Shown here in pieces: positions 6,119-10,113 of a stretch of DNA of 10,113 nt. The stretch is from an uncultured Clostridia bacterium (lineage in GTDB: Bacteria; Bacillota; Clostridia; Oscillospirales; Ruminococcaceae): the NCBI GenBank assembly GCA_937901805.1, contig CALDJI010000052.1, forward strand, positions 1 through 10,113, read 5' to 3'. The first letter of the stretch is position 1. Every line of letters starts with the position of its first letter. The notes under the pieces are model-generated. The model was not told the DNA's origin. It saw only the letters and a list, made by a program, of their open reading frames with translations, and made no database searches. The position numbers and the translations under genes are program-made.

Positions 6119-7732
6119 ATGGCAATAATCATTTCCTCATTGAGGATATCGCTTCACCAGACAACGGAAGACGCTCTGGAATTGGCAAAACAGAAACTGG
6201 GGATTGCACAGTCGCAAATAGAAAAAGCGTCCCTTGTGAAAACATCGATTGACGCCAGACGCAGGGAAATTTTCTTGGTCTGCTCCGTTGCGGTGGAGTT
6301 AAGCGATCCGTCCCGGGAAGCACCGCTTGTGAAAAAACTCCGCTCCCCGTTTATCACATTGCATCAGGAGGCTCCTCTCTCTATTTCCTATGGGGAAACG
6401 GGGCTGCAAAGCCGGCCGGTTGTGGTTGGATTCGGCCCGGCCGGGATGTTTGCCGCGCTTTTGCTGGCGCGCAGTGGCTATCGTCCAATTGTGTTGGAGC
6501 GCGGCGCTCCAATGGAAGAGCGTATAGGAGCGGTTGAGCACTTTTGGAGACAGGGAATTTTGAATACGCAGACAAACGTCCAGTTTGGAGAAGGCGGCGC
6601 GGGAACTTTTTCCGACGGCAAACTGACCACCCGAATCCATGATAGCCGGTGCAGCTTCGTCCTGAAAACTTTTGTACAGCATGGGGCTCCGGAGGAAATC
6701 CTGTATCAGGCAAAACCGCATATTGGGACGGATAAACTGCGCGGTATTGTGACTTCTATCCGGGAAGAAATCCGCTCCCTTGGTGGGGAAATTCTGTTCC
6801 ATACCTGTTTGACAGGGTTTGCGGTCAGCCGCGGAAAAATATCGGCAGTGCTGACAAATGGAAAACAGATTCCGGCGCAGGTGGTAATTTTGGCGCCTGG
6901 ACACAGCGCAAGGGATACTTTTTCCATGCTGCTCGGTCAAGGCGTTTTGCTGGAACCAAAACCATTTTCCGTTGGAGTAAGGATTGAGCACCCGCAGGCG
7001 ATGATTGATCGCGCTCTTTATCATGGATTTGCAGGGCATCCTTTACTGGGGCCAGCCTCTTATCAGCTTTCTCTGCGCCAGGATGGAAGAGCAGTATATA
7101 CCTTTTGCATGTGCCCGGGAGGAGTGGTTGTCCCAGCGGCAAGTGAGGAACAGACAGTAGTTGTCAACGGTATGAGTGAATATGCCCGGGATCGGGAGAA
7201 TGCAAATGCGGCTCTGGTGGTATCGGTGGATCCCAGTGATTTTGGCTCTTCCCCGTTGGACGGCATGGATTTCCAAAGGCAGTTAGAACGCAGGGCATTC
7301 CAAATGGGAACTGGCAGTTACCGTGCACCGGCACAGGGTGCAGTCAATTTTTTGGAAAAAAAACCTGGATTCTCAAAAGGGCATACAGTACCAAGTTACG
7401 CGCTTTCTATTCAGGAAAGCGAACTGCACGCTCTGTTTCCGGATAAGATTAACGAGATGCTGGAAACCGGACTGCGTGCTTTTGACAGAAAAATAAAGGG
7501 TTTTGCCGGAAATCAGGCAGTGATGACCGGAGTGGAGACCAGAACGTCTTCCCCGATCCGTGTAACAAGAGGGGAAGATGGCCAGGCGCCTGGCTTAGAA
7601 GGCCTCTATCCCTGTGGAGAAGGCGCGGGGTATGCCGGCGGAATCATGAGTGCCGCGGTGGATGGTCTGCGGCAGGCTCAGGCGGTTATGGAGAGATATC
7701 GACCCGATATAAGAGAGGAGAAGCCTGTTTGA
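6119..7732 (+). CDS. FAD-dependent oxidoreductase, COG2509 type
   Basis: A 537-residue flavoprotein of the NAD(P)/FAD-dependent oxidoreductase group often annotated 'FAD-dependent dehydrogenase' (COG2509); its substrate is unknown. A small N-terminal alpha/beta domain (1-95) typical of this family precedes the FAD Rossmann motif VVVGFGPAGM (101-110), with Glu127 at the end of the second strand to bind ribose. Then come FGEGGAGTFSDGKL (156-169), a second dinucleotide-contact segment VVILAPGHSARD (255-266), and the C-terminal FAD motif LYPCGEGAGYAGGI (496-509). The open frame extends to an ATG at 6035 inside cdaR, but that start would translate the hairpin. The ATG at 6119 has AAAGGA upstream (6103-6108) and gives the family N-terminus. 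Its stop overlaps the TTG start of the next gene. Confidence 0.9.
   Translation: MAIIISSLRISLHQTTEDALELAKQKLGIAQSQIEKASLVKTSIDARRREIFLVCSVAVELSDPSREAPLVKKLRSPFITLHQEAPLSISYGETGLQSRPVVVGFGPAGMFAALLLARSGYRPIVLERGAPMEERIGAVEHFWRQGILNTQTNVQFGEGGAGTFSDGKLTTRIHDSRCSFVLKTFVQHGAPEEILYQAKPHIGTDKLRGIVTSIREEIRSLGGEILFHTCLTGFAVSRGKISAVLTNGKQIPAQVVILAPGHSARDTFSMLLGQGVLLEPKPFSVGVRIEHPQAMIDRALYHGFAGHPLLGPASYQLSLRQDGRAVYTFCMCPGGVVVPAASEEQTVVVNGMSEYARDRENANAALVVSVDPSDFGSSPLDGMDFQRQLERRAFQMGTGSYRAPAQGAVNFLEKKPGFSKGHTVPSYALSIQESELHALFPDKINEMLETGLRAFDRKIKGFAGNQAVMTGVETRTSSPIRVTRGEDGQAPGLEGLYPCGEGAGYAGGIMSAAVDGLRQAQAVMERYRPDIREEKPV
7714..7720 (+). promoter_or_regulatory. Shine-Dalgarno for the TTG start of the transglutaminase-like gene
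   Basis: AGAGGAG lies eight bases before the TTG at 7729. This start places a basic stretch and then a membrane helix at the N-terminus. The first internal ATG codons are about 120 codons further in and would remove the anchor. Confidence 0.8.
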
Positions 7733-9018
7733 AATTAAAAAAATCCGGGATTCTACAGACTTTTCTGAGATATTTTTCTGTCAGTCTGGTAACGGCAGCC
7801 ATTGTCCTGGGCGTTCTGTTTTTGTGGGAAGCCCAGGATCCTTCCATCCGTTTTGACGGGCAGCGCCAGCAAGAAGAGCAGGTACTTGCTTATCAGGGGG
7901 AGTATGAGGAATACACTTCTTCGCATTATGAGAAATTTCTGAGCAAAAAGGAGCAGCTGCTCTATCAGGCGCTGAAATATGCCTATGACCACGGCTCGGA
8001 AAAAGTCCGTCTGGCAGAGGAATACGATCAGGAAAGCGTTGCCAATATCAATGCAGTGCTCAAGGCGGATTACCCACAGTATACGACCAGTATGTTTTCA
8101 ATGGAAATGGCTCTGCGGCCGGGAGAAACCAAACTCCGCATCAATGAAAAGGAATTTGAAGGTATACGCAGGAATGAGAAAATGATCCCACGGGCGCGGG
8201 AGGTGATATCCCAAATGCCACAGGGGATGGACGAGTTTTCCCGCGCCAAATATTTGTATGAATATTTGGTGAAAAACGTGACCTATACTTCGGAGAAGGG
8301 GGAAGATTATGCACTGATGAACGGCGTGTTTGAACTGGGGAAAGCGAATTGCGATGGGTTTGCATCCTCCTTGCAGCTTCTCTATCAGATGGCGGGGATG
8401 GAGTGCTATAAGGTATATTATCATGGTTCAGATGTGGGGAGCGATGTCGGGCATGTGTGGAACATTGCTGTGGTAGACGGAACCCCCTATCATGTAGATG
8501 CTTCCCGCGGTTCTCTGGTGACCCGGCAGATGTGGGATACGTTTTCTTCTGCTGGCGCCGATGGCCGGGAGGCGATATCCTATAGCGGTTTTCTTATGAC
8601 AGAACAACAGGCGCTCGGGCCGGGAAACAATATTTTGAACCCGTTCATAAGAGATAAGGTGGATGCCTGTACCGCCCCGAAACCTGCGGGACGGATTTAT
8701 GACGCTGTACAGGAAGGATGGGAAAAGGAGCGCTTCCTTACAGCGGCTGCGGAGGTATTAAAAAAGAAAAAAGGGTTACGCAGCGTTTTTTTATCTTTCC
8801 ATTTTACGGGCGCCAGACAGCTGTTGGACGCGCAGAACCACTTTACCACGGATGAATGGGACGCATACGCACGGCAGATTGGGCAGAGAGCAGATTTTTA
8901 TGGGCGGGTAATTATATTAAACGATACTTCGGATAACAAAGTACTCTGTGCCCGAATGGGGAGAATAGCGGCTCTCCTTTACCGGAAAAAGATTGAATCC
9001 GCATGCGTTCAATGGTAA
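7729..9018 (+). CDS. Membrane-anchored transglutaminase-like protein
   Basis: A 429-residue protein with a short basic N-terminus (MKLKKSG), one membrane helix (about 17-34), and an outer region. A helical, charged segment (45-165) precedes a transglutaminase/protease-like core (170-265) with a full Cys-His-Asp triad: Cys208 in GKANCDGFA, His242 in GHVWN and Asp257 in YHVDASRG. Residues 300-429 form a further domain that I do not recognise, with an alpha/beta pattern and ending strands RVIILND and KVLCARM. Such proteins may be peptidases or crosslinkers acting at the cell surface; the triad is intact, so activity is plausible, but no substrate can be named. The TTG start overlaps the stop of the oxidoreductase gene (TTGA), so the two are made together. 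The stop codon lies inside the recJ promoter. Confidence 0.85.
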   Translation: MKLKKSGILQTFLRYFSVSLVTAAIVLGVLFLWEAQDPSIRFDGQRQQEEQVLAYQGEYEEYTSSHYEKFLSKKEQLLYQALKYAYDHGSEKVRLAEEYDQESVANINAVLKADYPQYTTSMFSMEMALRPGETKLRINEKEFEGIRRNEKMIPRAREVISQMPQGMDEFSRAKYLYEYLVKNVTYTSEKGEDYALMNGVFELGKANCDGFASSLQLLYQMAGMECYKVYYHGSDVGSDVGHVWNIAVVDGTPYHVDASRGSLVTRQMWDTFSSAGADGREAISYSGFLMTEQQALGPGNNILNPFIRDKVDACTAPKPAGRIYDAVQEGWEKERFLTAAAEVLKKKKGLRSVFLSFHFTGARQLLDAQNHFTTDEWDAYARQIGQRADFYGRVIILNDTSDNKVLCARMGRIAALLYRKKIESACVQW

Positions 9019-9021
9019 AAT
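8993..9021 (+). promoter_or_regulatory. Promoter of recJ, overlapping the end of the previous gene
   Basis: -35 TTGAAT (8993-8998, four of six), a 17-base spacer, and -10 TAAAAT (9016-9021, five of six) preceded by TGG, an extended -10. The -10 box includes the TAA stop of the transglutaminase-like gene (9016-9018). The spacer contains the palindrome CGCATGCG (9000-9007). Transcription would start near 9028, about 52 bases before recJ. Confidence 0.6.
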
Positions 9022-9079
9022 AAAGGATACAAATTTTTTGAGGGAGAATCCCTGCAATCAGGAAAAGGAGGGAGCAGGC

Positions 9080-10113
9080 ATGGGCATGAAGAGATGGAAA
9101 ATGCCTCAAATTGATCAGTCTGAGGTGCAAACAGTCGGTCAGCAGTGCGGGGAGTCTGAATACCTGTGCAGTCTGCTCCTGGCACGCGGATATCATACTC
9201 CAGAGACGATTTCGCAATTCCTTTCCGCAGATGGACAACTGGAAAACCCCTATGCGCTCAAGGATATGGATCGTGCCGTCCAGCGGATTCGCCGCGGGAT
9301 CGAAGAAGGCGAAATGATGGCAATCTATGGGGATTATGATGCGGACGGAGTAACCGCTACGGTAGTTCTCTTTACGTACCTCGAATCCATGGGTGCAGAT
9401 GTCCGCTACTATATTCCCACCCGGGACGGGGAAGGATACGGCTTGAATAAAAAAGCAATTGATACGATTGCGAAAATGGGGATCACCCTGATGATTACGG
9501 TGGACAATGGGATCACCGCTGTGGAGGAAATTGCCTATGCCAATTCCCTGGGGATGGATGTGGTAGTAACCGATCACCATCGTCCGAAGGAACAGCTTCC
9601 CGAAGCATTTGCAGTAGTGGATCCCTATCGCCCGGATGATACGACTTCCTTTAAAGGTCTCGCCGGTGTTGGGGTCGCTTTCAAACTGGTATGCGCTTTG
9701 GAAGAAGATATCGAATCCATGCTGGATTATTATGCGGAATTAGTTACCATCGGTACGGTTGCGGACGTTATGCCAATGTCCGGGGAAAACCGTATTATTG
9801 TAAAACGGGGTCTTGCAAAGTTTTCTGAAACGGAAAACATCGGCCTTCGTGCATTGATGGAAGCGGCAGGCGTTTCCGGACGCACTGTGACAAGCGAGAC
9901 AATTGCCTTTGGCCTGGTCCCCCGGATTAATGCGACAGGCCGGCTGGGACATGCCAAAAAGGCCGTCGATCTCCTCACCACAGACGATGAAGAGTTTGCG
10001 GCCTCGCTTGCGCAGGAAATTGATGAGCAGAACCGGGAACGCAAGGCGCTGGAAGAAAAAATTCTGGAGGATATCTCCCGCACGCTGCAAAACAACCCCT
10101 CCCTGCTCTATGA
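9080..10113 (+). CDS. recJ: Single-stranded-DNA exonuclease RecJ, N-terminal part
   Basis: The first 344 codons of a DHH-superfamily 5'-3' exonuclease that degrades single-stranded DNA in recombination and repair; the rest lies beyond the window. The metal-binding motifs of the DHH domain are present: DYDADG (85-90), VDNG (141-144), TDHH (164-167) and TVADV (226-230). After these comes the RecJ-typical stretch FGLVPRINATGRLGHAKKAVDLL, then a charged helix (EIDEQNRERKALEEKILEDI) leading into the DHHA1 side. The ATG at 9080 has AGGAGG (9066-9071) eight bases upstream. The translation continues open to the last base. Bifunctional NrnA-type oligoribonucleases share the DHH motifs, but this sequence and its N-terminal extension fit RecJ. 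Confidence 0.95.
   Translation, partial: MGMKRWKMPQIDQSEVQTVGQQCGESEYLCSLLLARGYHTPETISQFLSADGQLENPYALKDMDRAVQRIRRGIEEGEMMAIYGDYDADGVTATVVLFTYLESMGADVRYYIPTRDGEGYGLNKKAIDTIAKMGITLMITVDNGITAVEEIAYANSLGMDVVVTDHHRPKEQLPEAFAVVDPYRPDDTTSFKGLAGVGVAFKLVCALEEDIESMLDYYAELVTIGTVADVMPMSGENRIIVKRGLAKFSETENIGLRALMEAAGVSGRTVTSETIAFGLVPRINATGRLGHAKKAVDLLTTDDEEFAASLAQEIDEQNRERKALEEKILEDISRTLQNNPSLLY

Noticed and set aside
6299..7039. Long open frame on the minus strand inside the FAD enzyme gene
   Set aside because: It lies antisense to a well-conserved flavoprotein. Its translation has no domain signature, and no ribosome binding site was noted.
9041..9053. Small hairpin AGGGA/TCCCT before recJ
   Set aside because: Only 5 bp with a 3-base loop, and the T-run lies before it rather than after it on the plus strand.

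Overview
The window looks like chromosomal core sequence from a mid-GC Gram-positive anaerobe of the Clostridia; an Oscillospirales/Ruminococcaceae-type gut bacterium would fit. The grounds are the cdaA-cdaR pair, strong AGGAGG-type ribosome binding sites, GTG and TTG starts backed by good Shine-Dalgarno sequences, a clostridial-style class V aminotransferase next to a DUF3343 protein, and extended -10 promoters. The lineage is inferred from gene content and style, not from a marker gene. No mobile element, CRISPR array, tRNA or rRNA was seen.

Layout, left to right. (1) Positions 1-152 hold the C-terminal membrane segment of a plus-strand protein, followed by a very strong bidirectional terminator. 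(2) Two minus-strand genes follow: a classical short-chain dehydrogenase with its own near-consensus promoter, and upstream of it a lipoprotein of unknown function. (3) Positions 2024-2357 form a divergent intergenic region. Its right half looks like a structured leader RNA ending in an intrinsic terminator 21 bases before the next start codon. (4) A translationally coupled pair follows: a DUF3343 (putative Se/S carrier) protein and a cysteine-desulfurase-like enzyme. (5) A new promoter drives cdaA (diadenylate cyclase) and cdaR (its YbbR-repeat regulator), which overlap by ATGA. A strong hairpin then separates them from a COG2509-type FAD-dependent oxidoreductase and a membrane-anchored transglutaminase-like protein, which overlap by TTGA. 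(6) recJ begins near the right end with its own promoter, whose -10 box covers the stop codon of the transglutaminase gene, and it runs out of the window.

The clearest functional units are the c-di-AMP module (CdaA makes c-di-AMP at the membrane, CdaR modulates it) and the sulfur/selenium-handling pair (a desulfurase mobilises S or Se, and the small CxxC protein may carry it). The most interesting unexplained element is the leader before that pair. It has a plus-strand terminator with no plus-strand gene before it, a 9-bp long-range stem, and an alternative pairing that would destroy the terminator. That is the architecture of a riboswitch or attenuator, and I could not match it to a known class.
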